DNA of 64,000 nucleotides from assembly GCA_014058105.1 (NCBI GenBank), contig JACGCM010001245.1:1984001-2048000 (forward strand), in the 5' to 3' direction. The notes under the pieces are model-generated. The model worked only from the letters and a program-made list of their open reading frames with translations, made no database searches and was not told the DNA's origin. Position numbers and translations under genes: made by a program. Below are positions 9,350 through 20,037 of the stretch, one piece after another (the first letter of the stretch is position 1; each line of letters starts with the position of its first letter). This stretch comes from Kingdonia uniflora (Eukaryota > Streptophyta > Magnoliopsida > Ranunculales > Circaeasteraceae).

Positions 9350-11289
9350 TGGCAGAAAACACCATCTAGACCATCCAAGATCCCCACTGCTTCCGCTTCA
9401 TCCTCTTCTTCTTCCTCAGCATAGGTGTCCGCCTTAATGCATCCACCTCCTCCTCAGAATAGCCTTTCAACATCAAATAAAACCTTAGTCTGTCACGTTC
9501 CTCAACCATTTTGTCAAGATTGGCCTTTGTCTCTACCTGCAGCTGACCAATTGCCACGGCATGAGAAGCCTTCAGCTGACTAACTTCCATCAAAGCGTCA
9601 GTCCTGGATCGAGCTAATTCTTTTTCCATCTCAATATTTACCTTCTTCAGCTCACTTTTTTCTTACTTAATACCGAGCCAAATCCCCTTAACAAGACAAG
9701 CAACCTGCAAAAATTACATCGATCTCAGCGATTAGCTCAAGGCGTATGAGGCAGTTCATTCCAATAATATAAACTTGTCATCTTGTTCGTGCCTTCCTCT
9801 CCGTGGAGAACCGCCAACCCGGCCATTTTCTTCGACCTCTTTGAGTTCGTCCACCGCAGTAGATCGCCCCTCGGTGACCTTCTCTCTTGACTCCCCCGAG
9901 GGTTCGACCTTTCTCCTATTATCTTTCGCGACCTCACCACTTCCAGTGGTACCAGAGGCCGGAAGAGCCTTTAACATCCGTTTCTTCAGATATTTTAAAG
10001 CTATTTTGCGGGTTTAATAAGATTTGTCTAAGCCAAACTGCCAGTTCCAGGAGTCTTGGAAAAATTAGTTCCAGCCTCCTCGCCATTACTTGCCATTTTC
10101 CTTCATCAACACCCGCCATCGGCCTGGTAGACTGAGCTTTTCGAACCTTATTCGACCTACTATTAACCCTCATCTTCTACTCAGGCCGAGTCCCTCCAAC
10201 ACAAGTTCGAGTTTAGTCTCCTCCTCCAAAACTTCATCCAACAGAGATTCATTCCTCTCCACTTTAGACTTCGTACCTGCAATAATAATATTTTTACTAT
10301 CAACTACAGTTGTCAGTGAATTATAACAATAATTATTTCTATGCATGTCTATACTTACTTTGCTTTACAGTTCTAAACCGAAAGTCCAAAGGTTCTTCAT
10401 CATCTCTTTGAAGACAATTACCCTTCACCCATATGATGTTGTCATTACAGTTTCGATCTGCTGAATTCTGATTGAAGAAGCAACGCCAAGTTGTTCTCAC
10501 ACATAAATATGACCCCCACTGGCCTTATAATTCTTCACCCCATAAAACTGCAAAACGTTCTCTGGGGTTATCCTCCTAACTTTTCCCTCATTTTCCCATT
10601 TTTCATTCAGATGGTCATGCACAGTTATTACTTCCCACATATTTTCGTTCAACTGAATAGGACATGCCCCAATTGCATTTATAATCCCCTTTGCCAAATT
10701 GGTGAGTGGAAGACTCAATCCATACTCTAATTGAGATAGGTAACATAAAAAACCCTCTGAGAGGTCATTCCGGACATCCCCATCAAAATATTCTTAAGAG
10801 ATCGATTCATCTATACCCCTAGCTCGTTTTTCCGCTTCCAAATCAGCCAACAGGTAAAAATACTCTTCCCCCACTACTACCGTATGACCCATAAAATGCC
10901 TACCGACAAACTCTGCACAATTGCCCCACTTGCCACCTACGAGATCCAGAATCTTTTGCCATCTTCAACCGTTTATCACCTTCGGATAACTTTTTATCAA
11001 ATCCCTTGATCTTTCGCCTCTCTCTCATTTTGCCATCTTCAACCGTTATAAAACGTTTGATTGGAGACGAAGAAACACTATTTATCCTTTCTCTCTTAAG
11101 CGGCTGACATTTATTACTCCTCGCATAAACCGTCCTCAATTCTAGAACTGAGGCATCCTTTCCACTCTCCATGTCAGACACCTTGTACCTTTTCAATAAA
11201 ACAACCTTTCCATCATTACAACTCCCCTCATTCTTTAGCATATTTTTTCTCCCTATTTCCATATCTTTTTCTGACCTTCTCACACTCAT
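9350..11289 (-). pseudogene. Antisense accessory gene, element A (gypsy-type transposon domain plus coiled coil start)
   Basis: Runs against gag-pol. Exon 1, 11289 to 10359: begins MSVRRSEKDMEIGRKNML, basic region to about residue 120, then a domain with EYFYLLADLEAEKRARGID, LEYGLSLPLTNLAKGIINAI and ACPIQLNENMWEVITVHDHL. The (YGL.LPL...G..P.QL..N.W) pattern is what I know from Transposase_28 (PF04195, 'putative gypsy type transposon'). Intron 1, 10358-10277 (82 bp, GTAAGTAT...TGCAG), splits in phase to give Q|STKSKVERNE. Exon 2, 10276-9779, holds VLEGLGLSRR and a RRKVEPS basic patch. Intron 2, 9778-9705, has lost its GT donor. Exon 3 from 9704 is helical (KASHAVAIGQLQVETKANLD, GYSEEEVDAL) and is cut off by the inverted repeat. 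Stops in exon 1 and exon 2 make it a pseudogene. This is the only copy of family 1 in the window that keeps the whole N-terminal domain. Confidence 0.75.
10165..10607 (-). repeat. Right arm of the 445-bp inverted repeat
   Basis: Reverse complement of 8901-9346. This arm is in the native position inside the antisense gene, so the left arm is the added copy. Loop between arms is about 820 bp (9347-10164). Confidence 0.85.
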
Positions 11290-11408
11290 TATGACTCACT
11301 TTGTCCGATGTTAAAGTCCTATTTCCTTTTGCAGCGAAAAAAAACTGAGAAGCTTCTGTATTTTCATATTTTTGTTTCTCTGTCTTTACTTATCATACTC
11401 ATAGTGAT

Positions 11409-11416
11409 TGACGTCA
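11409..11416 (-). promoter_or_regulatory. TGACGTCA promoter element of antisense gene, element A
   Basis: The palindrome lies about 120 bp upstream of the ATG at 11289. In elements C and B the same palindrome is followed about 7 bases later by CTATAAGTA; here that box is mutated to CTATGAGTA. TGACGTCA is a classic bZIP (CRE/as-1-like) site. Confidence 0.6.
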
Positions 11417-12840
11417 TTTTATAAACTGTGCAATTTTTCAAAATTATTCAAATTATTCGCTAAAACAGTCTCAAAACAGATTCGCACCTATAGAGGATAC
11501 GATTGACTTATATCATTTCTGTTACATTAATTATTATTTTTTAATTATGAGCAACTCTTTATACAACATCTATCGCAACCTTAGTTAACTAAACGATGTC
11601 ATCCCGTCACGTTATTCGTCAGTCCTCAGATCTTTGAATTTGATCTCAACTTCAGCTATCTAACCCACCAATCTTTCTCATTCTACCGCATCCCTAATCA
11701 ATTCACGGAAGCACACCACCTAAAAATAACGAGAATACTCCTGTTCTCTACTCCTTACATCTAAACCTTCGAGCTCACATTCCCTCACCAATAGCTCAAC
11801 ATCATTACCAAACAAACCAAAGATCCTCTCATGTACTTCAACAATTTTTATTGCCAATTATCCTTCCACGACATAACGAATCCTTTAAAATTGAGTCTGT
11901 ACCATCCTAATCCATCACCCATTTTTTACAGATCATCCTACCCATATTTCTACATTTCTCACACACTTTCCCCTCAAATACGTAATTTTTTACCTTATAT
12001 CTCGTAACGGAAAAACCCAAGATCATAAAATAAATTATTAGAACTTATCCCCTCACTAGTATACACAGTAGTTATTGTACTCTACCTTACGCTACCACGA
12101 GTTGTATCTCTATCGACCAATAACAGCTCAAATTTTTACGATTACATATTTTCTATAATTTCTCACCCTCACCTGTTAAAAACATAAATCATTTTTACAT
12201 CAACACGACATTGTCAGCACGTACTTATCTAAGTTCCAGCAGAATTGCAACATTTCTTCATCACTAATAAACAGTTATTCACCCTAATATCTAACACAAT
12301 TTAGTTCGATTCAATAAAATTTGTCTATATACAGTTTATTGAATGTCCACTTTTATTCATGTTAAAAATATTACATACGATTTACAGATAACAAGTGTTC
12401 ACCACATCGATCTCAGGAATACAACAGAATATTATCCGTCCAGCACCAAATTTAGGTACTTTAAAGATAACAAGTTTTCCCTATTTGTTAAAAGTCGCAG
12501 GTCATTCAGGCACGCCGAGGCATCATGTCTTCCCGTTCTTCTTGATTCAGTGATTTTTCACCCTGATGCAAAGAAGACATTGGACACAACAAAAAGTTTC
12601 CCTCACATGAGTTTGGTTGAAGTCCAGTCGAACTTCCAATGGAAACTATGTAAGCAGTAAAATCAGTGCTGGCCCCCACAAAGAAATATAAAGGTCTTTT
12701 GAGCTTCAAAACTCGATGGAAATACGTCAGCAGACTCCCACATCTAATCCACCTCCTCCATTGCCATCACTGTCTCTCTTATAATCACCTCTACCGATAA
12801 GTTGGCAGAGATGAAGAGGGCCCAACCTTAGAATCAATGG
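11417..12840. other. Upstream region of the antisense gene with a conserved block, element A
   Basis: No usable frame. The part from about 12500 to 12840 is shared (reverse complement) with about 18790-19080 in element C and about 46330-46640 in element B, including CTTCAACCAAACTCATGTGA-like and GATGAAGAGGGCCCAACCTT-like segments. 11417-12500 is AT-rich and I see nothing else in it. Confidence 0.5.
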
Positions 12841-12914
12841 TGACACAGGAAATCAACATATCTGCCTCACATATACACCTATCCCTGCATATGAAGCCCT
12901 AACCCTGTCTTCCG

Positions 12915-13154
12915 CTAGAGTGCGGAGACAGACCACCATTCCTCACCTGTCAAGACGATGACATGAAATCTCCACTTATAGTAGAAATCTTCCTCATATT
13001 CAACCGCTTCCCCTTCCGACAAGCCTTGGTACGTCGAAGGAATAGGAGCGGGTATCGTCATTTCCATGGAATGGTCACCTAAGTATTTTAACTTCAACCT
13101 CTGTATTTAAGGCGCAATTCTCTCTTCAAGAACCATCCTCCGAGTTTTTGCCAT
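12915..13154 (-). pseudogene. Short antisense accessory frame, element A
   Basis: Begins MAKTRRMVLEERIAP at 13154, then one stop near 13110, then KLKYLGDHSMEMTIPAPIPS and FYYKWRFHVIVLTGEE down to 12915. Same family as 5491-5712, with an internal stop and Val-to-Ala change at residue 2. Confidence 0.6.
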
Positions 13155-13205
13155 CTCAAAAAAGTTATGCAAATAGGAATTATTTCATAGATTTGTTACA
13201 GGTAC

Positions 13206-13215
13206 TATTTATATA
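13206..13215 (-). promoter_or_regulatory. TATA box of short antisense frame, element A
   Basis: Minus strand TATATAAATA, 52 bases upstream of the ATG at 13154, with the conserved ATGACGCTTGGGAAAA block just upstream. Confidence 0.6.
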
Positions 13216-13436
13216 ACCCAATATTTATTATACAGGTATATTTTCCCAAGCGTCATAATTCATTACGGACGTGACTATTCAAACGTAACCGTCACATATA
13301 TTCGCATCATCATTTAATACCCATCACTTCCCAATATCACGTAACTTCCATCCAGTCAAACGCCATCATTACTCTATTTTGAATTTCAAACTTTTAACAC
13401 ATTCTTTCACAACCAAAGCCACTCGTGACTACGGTT

Positions 13437-13449
13437 GCGAGGGGGTGGT
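13437..13449 (+). other. Polypurine tract, element A
   Basis: GCGAGGGGGTGGT just before the 3' LTR start at 13450. Confidence 0.65.
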
Positions 13450-14000
13450 TGTAGGGACTTATCCCTCGATCTCACTCAAAATCAAGCTCACAAAGCTCAA
13501 TTTACCCCCATCTCAGGCTTATACATTTTTAACACTTGACATTCTAGTTAACATTCCATCCAGCCCTACAAACTACTGAAGAACGTGGATCGAGCTAAAC
13601 TAAGAAAATGTTATCCAGTTAAAGACACCTATCTCCCACAAACTCATTAGTTATTCAGTCAACCACCACTAACCACATTATTCGGAAAATGTACTCCAGC
13701 ACGATGAAAAGCTGCAAGAAAAGCTTATATAAAGGAAAAGTTCCAGAAGAGACAGAGACTAAAAAAATTATACAAACTTTTATTTAGAGATCCCTTGTAA
13801 TAAAGATATCCGCTTCAAGCAATAAATATACTTTTACAAAAATTCTCCATACGAGGTCGTGGTATTTTACCTATTCAGAGATTTTCCACGCTAAAGGCAC
13901 CTATTTCCATTTCTTACTTTCCATTAGAATATTGTTACAGGTTCACTGGTGTGATAGCTAATTCCTAATCGTTTCGAGCTTACGAAATTTGGCCATTACA
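13450..14000 (+). repeat. Element A 3' LTR
   Basis: 551 bp from TGTAGGGA to CATTACA, slightly shorter than the 5' LTR (578 bp). Includes TATATAAAG near 13726 and AATAAA signals near 13822. Confidence 0.85.
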
Positions 14001-15059
14001 GCAGTGAAGCCATAATTACACCATATTCCCTTTAAAACAAAAATGGTACTATTCTTCAGTAATCTAAAATAAAACCAAAAACACAAAAACTAAAATAAAG
14101 AAGTCAACAGATCACCATGGATCTGAAACACGAAGTTATATTAAAAAAATTAAACCAAACAAGGTAGATTTAATTACAAATTACAAATTATAATACTAAG
14201 TACATTTAAGTCATTTGATAGTTGTCACTGAGATCTTATATATAAAACCAACAAGATATGTATTTCCACTTGGATATGAAGATCACAATAGTTCGTAAGA
14301 TATCGTTCAATTCCCTCAAAGATTCTTTAACCTTCGTAAGAACGAACTTAATAACTAGCAAATGTGAACATCATTCAAGGTACCTCAAGAAGAAAAAAAA
14401 TATAGTGCAAGTTTCTTTGATCAAAATCGAGTAATATCCAGTTATCATCTTATTGCAAAGACTATATCCAAGGACGAGTATTATCTAGCTAATAATTTTA
14501 GTTAAAAAGGCGGGCATAATATGGTGTTCCAAAGCAAAGAAAAGGTAAACCTTAATATATTACAAAATTATACTCAAACCTAACTTGAATCTTACAAATA
14601 ATATGTTTGCACGCTCTAGCATGTGCCACATTGCTCGTTTAAAAAAAATAAAAGTGGAGTGAGCATAAATTGCGGTGAGCTTCTTAAGTATGGGGTATAT
14701 TTAAAATTTCTCTATCCAATGACGTTACTAAGTGATGTTGAAACACATTTACAATCGGCCGTCGCCGAAATCGGTTATCTAGAACATCATTTTAAAAATG
14801 CTTTTGGCATTATTTTTATAAATGACGTGGATAGACATGAACTTTTCACCTCACTTTGTAAAATCACGTTAAAAGTCATTAATCTCATTTAAATAATAAT
14901 GTGGAAACCCTTATTTTATTTATTGTAGTGCAAGATTGAACTTACACGTACATCACTCTAACTATTTTAATTTATTGCATTAGACATTTACAATTTTCAC
15001 ATTTACAATTTACAATTTTAATTTATTGTAGCTAATTATATCCACATTTACAATTTTCA
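14001..15059. other. Unassigned AT-rich spacer
   Basis: Follows the 3' LTR of element A. A frame at 14623-14892 (89 aa) has no recognisable family and no codon-use support. Near 14940-15060 there are short repeats of TTTACAATTTTCA-like words. Nothing else seen. Confidence 0.4.
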
Positions 15060-15068
15060 AGATGGAAT

Positions 15069-15808
15069 ATGAAAGAAAGTGCAGCGAGGCCAAATCCTCA
15101 AGGTTCATACCATTACAGACAGATTAAAACTGTAAGGATACTTATTTTAGCAAACTCTGTAACTCAAATAAATGGAAAACTACCCTATACCATTAACAGA
15201 GTATTTTATGTCAACCCAAGTACTCCGCTGAAGTTGGCAGGCTACTTCACAAAATACCTGGTATCTTTTATTTCAAAACTATTAAGGATACTCCTACTTC
15301 TGGCACTTCATTCCTTGGTATCTCAGTCATAAAATCAACTCTTCGTTATTTTGTCAAAATTATTTTCCAAAACAATGAGATCACCACCCAATCTTGGTAT
15401 CTGGATAATAAGGACTTCTGGGTCATCGGGTATGCTAGTTTTCTCTTCTTCTTTATGTTAAGTTGTATATACGAATGATGATCCGCATAATAAATATAAA
15501 TATATATGATCCGTGGAATATATATGATACTATTGAATGATGCAGATTTGGGGCTAAGTTATGGTGCTAGTGCCTTGAAGAGACACTACTATAATTTGTT
15601 CGATGTGACCACGAGACACATTGTTCAGGCGTATCCAAATTCTTGGACTGCTATATCAGTACCATTGGATAACAAGGTAATGTGGAATTGAAGGTCAATA
15701 ATTTGGCCAAGACAACTGTACATAAGAGTATGGAACAACGAAAAAAGTCTCTATACAGAGTATGGCATTCCCCAGAACGCGCTTCATTGTGGGAAAGCAA
15801 TGGAGATA
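15069..15808 (+). pseudogene. SKU5-like monocopper oxidase (L-ascorbate oxidase homologue), C-terminal fragment
   Basis: Reads ARPNPQGSYHYRQIKTVRIL, then NGKLPYTINRVFY..PSTPLKLAGYF, then in other frames SWYLDNKDFWVIG, and after a gap of about 110 bp DADLGLSYGASALKRHYYNL, YPNSWTAISVPLDNKVMWN and IPQNALHCGKAME. These fall in the order of the third cupredoxin domain of SKU5/SKS proteins (cell-wall, GPI-linked or secreted multicopper-oxidase relatives), matched from memory. The gap near 15435-15545 has GTATGC at its start and ATGCAG at its end, at the place where that family has an intron, so this is a decayed genomic copy and not a retrocopy. Frameshifts and absence of the first two domains show it is non-functional. 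Confidence 0.65.
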
Positions 15809-16588
15809 TAAGAGGCTCTAAAGTTTTATTATGATGTTGGTCTTCATAGCATGAAAAGATATAAAATCTTCTAAATGTTGTCGAGTCATTTGCATTTACA
15901 TTCCTTTGATAAAGAACGGAAAACATGCTGTAAACAGTAATTCTAAGTACACTATTGTATCATCTTCATAACATCAAAAATAGCATTACAGTTTTGCATA
16001 GAGGAACTAAATTAGAGATGAAAATTCAAGATTTAATGTTGGGTAGTGGGCACTGGTTTTATTCCTCATAAAATGTGTCCACATTGTAATACTTTGTGAC
16101 ACTTTTCATAAGAGCACATTGTTGCAAGGCAACTACATTGTTGGGGGATTTGGTGGGCACTCCACAAAAAAATATGCCGTTTATATCATTTGAGCATAAC
16201 ACATTTGTTAAATATTAACAAGATAAGCTGGCATTATACTATACTAAACATATAAAAAATTGGCTAAGAAGATATCATAATTTTTCAAGAAAAGTATTGT
16301 TGAAGATTGTGTACACCTTTTCCAATTAGGGGGACTACTTTCGTCTTTATGAGTTCTAATTTATTGGTAAGATTTGCAACTGATAGGGTGACAAGTCGAT
16401 CAAATCAAGTCATATGGGTTTTAGCCCATTGTGAGCTATTTACTCAAATTCTGACTCTGAATATTAGGTTTAACTTAATCCTATTGTTCTTGTTAATGTC
16501 TTAACTCAAAACAAAAACAAAGCCAAGGTATTTATGGTGTTGAATGTTAGATACATGGATTAAAATGGATTGAATAAGGTATTATATC
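15809..16588. other. Spacer downstream of the oxidase relic
   Basis: AT-rich, no recognised frame or repeat. Possibly the former 3' untranslated region of the oxidase gene in its first part. Ends at the LTR start at 16589 with no target-site duplication matching the far side of the D complex. Confidence 0.4.
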
Positions 16589-17187
16589 TATAATGGCCTA
16601 ATTCCGTAGCTTGAAATGGCTCGAAATTAGCTTTTACACCAAATGTACATGTGAGAAAAATTAATCTAAAACAAGAAATGACACAGGTGATTTAGCGCTG
16701 AAAACCTTTGAATAGGTAAAAAAGCCATGACCTCGAGTTGAGGATTTAGTAATAGTAACTTTTATTGCTTGAGGTTGCATCTTATTACAAATGATCTCTC
16801 AAACTAGAGCTGCTTGATCTTGTAAATAAGAAGTTTTGTGTTGTTTAGAATGTAGAAATTCCTGTGTTAGAATCTAGAAAGTCTTGTTTTTTTTGGTCCT
16901 TATTTCCTCTGAAACTTTTTCATTATATAGACCTTACCTGCAGCTCATTATCGTGTTGAAGCACGTTATCTGAATAATGAGGTAAGTGGTAGTTGATTGT
17001 GTAACTGTTGAGCTCGTGGGAGACAGGTGTCTTTGACTTGTTCATATTTTATGTAGTGCTCAATCCACGTTCTTTATCAGTTCGTGGTCTAGGTGGCAAT
17101 GTTAATTGTTCATATCACGTGTGAAATATGTGAGTCTTATATGAAGGTATTTCAAATTTGGGTTAGGTCGATAGATAGGTCCCTACA
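16589..17187 (-). repeat. 3' LTR of element D-left
   Basis: 599 bp in reverse orientation, from (plus strand) TATAATGGCC to TCCCTACA. Same LTR family as C, B, E and A. Confidence 0.8.
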
Positions 17188-17522
17188 ATCGCCTCCTCGA
17201 TCGGAAGGCATGAGTGGCTTTAGCTAAGAAAGAACCTGTGTATTGTGGTATTGAAATTTGAAAAAGAAGTATTAATGCGGATTTGATTGGTTGGGTATTC
17301 AATATTTTTTTATGGAGGGATGCATCTGGTATTTATGATGATGGAAAAGATTAATGTATTAGACACTTGGGGTTCCGAGAGTGGTTCTGCTTGAATGATG
17401 ACTGCTTTGGAAGCGTACATACGCATTAAATGTGAGTGTGATATAAATAGTACATGTACTGGAGTTTTTGCCAAAGTACGTTGTGGTTGTAATATTATCT
17501 TGATTTTTTGAGTTATAATGGT
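17188..17522 (-). mobile_element. 3' internal stub of element D-left
   Basis: Polypurine tract complement at the left edge, then the region leading to the short antisense frame: the GCGTACAT..CATTAAATG block, a TATA box (ATATAAATA at 17441-17449) and AAAGTACG leader. The sequence ends within the first codons of the short antisense frame (ATGGT at 17518-17522), where element C starts. Confidence 0.7.
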
Positions 17523-18142
17523 TGTAAAGGCCAAATTACGTAAGCTCGAAATGGCTTGGAATTTGATATAACACCAATGAACCTGCAACAATTTTCTAAT
17601 GGAAAATAAGAAATTATACATGTGGATTTTGCGTTAAAAACCTCTAAATAGGTAAAAAGCCACGACCTCGAGTAGAGGATTTTTATAAAAGTTTCTTTAT
17701 TGCTTGAGGTGGATATCTTATTATAAGCGATCTTTAGACATAGAAAAGCTTGAGTCTTGTAATGAAGAAGTTTGACTATTTACTGAGAATTGAAATTGAG
17801 TAGTTTCTTGATGATCTATGTTGTAATTTTTTTGTCCTTGTCTCTTTTGGAACTTTTCCTTTATATAGGCCATCTCCATAGTTATTTACCGTGCTGGAGC
17901 ATGTTTTCCAAACAATATGGTTAGTGATGGTTGACTGAGTAACTAATAAGTTCGTGAGAGACAGGTGTCTTTGACTGGATAAGGTTTTCAGTTTGAGCTT
18001 GACCTACATTCTTAAGCAGTTCGTGGGGTAGTTTGGAATGTTGACTGGGGAAGTTATGTTGAAAATGTGCGAGTCTGAAATAGAGGTAATTCGAACTGGC
18101 AACAACTCGATTTTAAGTAAGATTGAGGGATAGGTCCCTACA
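17523..18142 (-). repeat. Element C 3' LTR
   Basis: 620 bp, plus strand TGTAAAGGCC to TCCCTACA. Contains the U5 hairpin motif and TATATAGG-type promoter box in reverse orientation. Confidence 0.85.
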
Positions 18143-18158
18143 ATCGCACCCTCGTAAC
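18143..18158 (-). other. Polypurine tract, element C
   Basis: Minus strand GTTACGAGGGTGCGAT directly before the 3' LTR. Interrupted by one T compared with elements A and B. Confidence 0.55.
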
Positions 18159-18362
18159 TGAAGTCACGAGTGTCTTTGGTTAAGAAATGATCAATTGGTA
18201 ATGGGTACTTGGGTTAAAATTCTTGATTTTTGAAGTGGAGCAATGATGGCTTTGACTCTGTGGAAGTTACGCGGGTTATGGGGAAATGACGTGTATTTAA
18301 TGTAAATGTGAATGCTGATGTATGTGATGTTTAGATTTTTGAAAAGTTGCGTCTATAATGAA

Positions 18363-18416
18363 TGATGACGCTTTGCAAATCGTACCTGCACAATAAATGT
18401 AGGGTTATATAAATAG
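18363..18416 (+). promoter_or_regulatory. Conserved promoter block of the short antisense frame, element C
   Basis: TGATGACGCTTTGCAAATCG, a CGTACCTGCA word, then TATATAAATA at 18406-18415, 70 bases before the ATG at 18485. The same block occurs in four other copies, far better conserved than the surrounding non-coding DNA. Confidence 0.65.
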
Positions 18417-18484
18417 TACCTATATCGAATCCTTGAAGCAGAGTACGCTTATAATCTAAAAATATTCACTGAAATATTAAAAAA

Positions 18485-18786
18485 ATGGTGAAGACACGAA
18501 GAATAGTTTTTGAAGAGCGAATTGTATCTGAAATGCAAAGGTTGAAGTATAATACTTTGGTGACCAAACTTTGGAGATATCGATACTCGCTCCTGTCCCT
18601 CCGATTTATCAAGGCATGTCGGAATACGAAGCGGTTGAAGCTGAGGAGGAATTCTACTGTGAGTGGAGATTTTATTTTATCATCTTGACAGGCGAGGAGC
18701 GTAGGGCTTGTCTCCGTACTCTCGCGAAAGATAAGGTTGGGGCTTCATATGCAGGGATAGGCATAACTGCATGGCAGTTATGTTGA
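18485..18786 (+). pseudogene. Short antisense accessory frame, element C
   Basis: Begins MVKTRRIVFEERIVSEMQRL, then a small deletion near 18548 shifts the frame; the second frame continues MEISILAPVPPIYQGMSEYE, an acidic run, FYCEWRFYFIILTGEERR and ends ITAWQLC. Total length if uninterrupted would be about 100 residues. Runs against gag-pol. No known domain recognised. Confidence 0.6.
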
Positions 18787-20037
18787 TTTCATGTATTACC
18801 ATAGATTCTAAGGTCGGTCCCTCTTCATCTCTACCAACTCTTCGGAGGTGGCAATTTTAGAGGAGGAAGTGATGGTAGATGAGGAGGGAAACAACTAGTG
18901 GAAGTCTGCTTCTTCATTTCCATCAGGTTTTGGTGTTCATAAGACCTTTGATTCGTAGTGTTGGTACCAGCACTGAGTCTACTGCTTGCATAGTTTCTAT
19001 TTGAAGTTCGACTGGACTTCAACAAAACTCATGTGGGGGAGGCTTTTTGTTAGTTCTAATTTCTGCCTTGCATCAGGGTGAAAAATTTGCCTTCCAATTA
19101 CTTGTGTTTATAAAATATCTTGTATACTCAAACTGAATCGTTTGAAGGGTGTTTGAAATGAATTGAAGTTTATGAATACCGTAAGTGTGGTTATTCGAAC
19201 TGAGACATATATGTGCAAAAAATTTATGTGGTAATGTAAGTATGATATATCTACATGTTGGAAATATTGGAGATAAAAATATTAGAAATTTGTGATGCAA
19301 AAATTTGAGCTAATAGAGGCTAGTAAAAGGATAAATCTTGAAAAAATAAGCTTGAATTGAAAAATTAATGTAACGTATGAGTTCGAGGGAAGGGATAAGT
19401 TCAAATAGTCTACCTCATGATTTTTTGGGTTTCTGTTGCGAGATAAAAGGTAAAAATCACGCTTTGAGGGGAAAGTGTTTTAGAAACGCATAAATAATGG
19501 TGGAATTTATTTTTTGAATATGGAGAAGGGAATGTGGTGGTGTGCGGACTCGATCTCAAAAAATTCCTCATGCCGCTGAAGGTCGATTGGCCATAAAGAT
19601 CGCTGAAGTGTGGGAGAGGATTTTTAGATTCCTTGGGTATGATACAGAGTTGCTTGTGAGGGAATGTCAGCTCGAAGGATTGAATATAAAGGGTAGGGAT
19701 CTTGAGAATGCTTAGTATTTCTATGTGGTATGCTTTCGTGAATTGGTGTGGGATCTTGTAGATCAAGAAGAGATGGTTAAGCTGATTGCTGAGGTGGAGA
19801 TTGAATTTGAAGATGGGATGACAGATGGATAATATTTGGTTAAAAGTGGATGTCCAGACCATTAAGGCTATTTTAGATGTAATTATATGTAAAATATTAT
19901 CCTAAATAAATGTAAATGTTGCTGAATTTAATAGAAAAATCAAAATTGAACTAGATCCTCTATAGCTGCAAATACCGTTGAGACTGCTTTGACAAACAAA
20001 TTTTGAATAATTTTGAAAACTTTGTTAGCTTTGGAAA
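18787..20037. other. Region between the two antisense units, element C
   Basis: Starts with the block shared with elements A and B (18790-19080). Between 19410 and 19862 there is a frame on the minus strand that I regard as chance. No other feature seen. Confidence 0.45.

Larger units (their letters stand above)
6009..14000 (+). mobile_element. Element A: Tat-type Ty3/gypsy retrotransposon, pol deleted and rearranged
   Basis: Order: 5' LTR, primer binding site, gag, protease, then an inverted copy of antisense-gene sequence where RT, RNases H and integrase should be, then the antisense gene itself, the conserved non-coding block, the short antisense frame, polypurine tract and 3' LTR. LTRs differ at roughly one base in eight over the first 145 bases, with mostly C/T and G/A changes, so it is old. 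No target-site duplication can be expected on the left, where another element fragment is fused. Confidence 0.8.

Noticed and set aside
6004..14005. Target-site duplication GCGGT/GCAGT around element A
   Set aside because: The left five bases belong to a polypurine tract of the fused fragment, so the near match is coincidence.
14623..14892. 89-residue frame in the spacer after element A
   Set aside because: No recognisable motif, no neighbouring exon, no conserved copy in the window.
19410..19862. 150-residue minus-strand frame in element C
   Set aside because: Opposite to the antisense units, not kept in B, no family resemblance; likely chance in AT-rich DNA.
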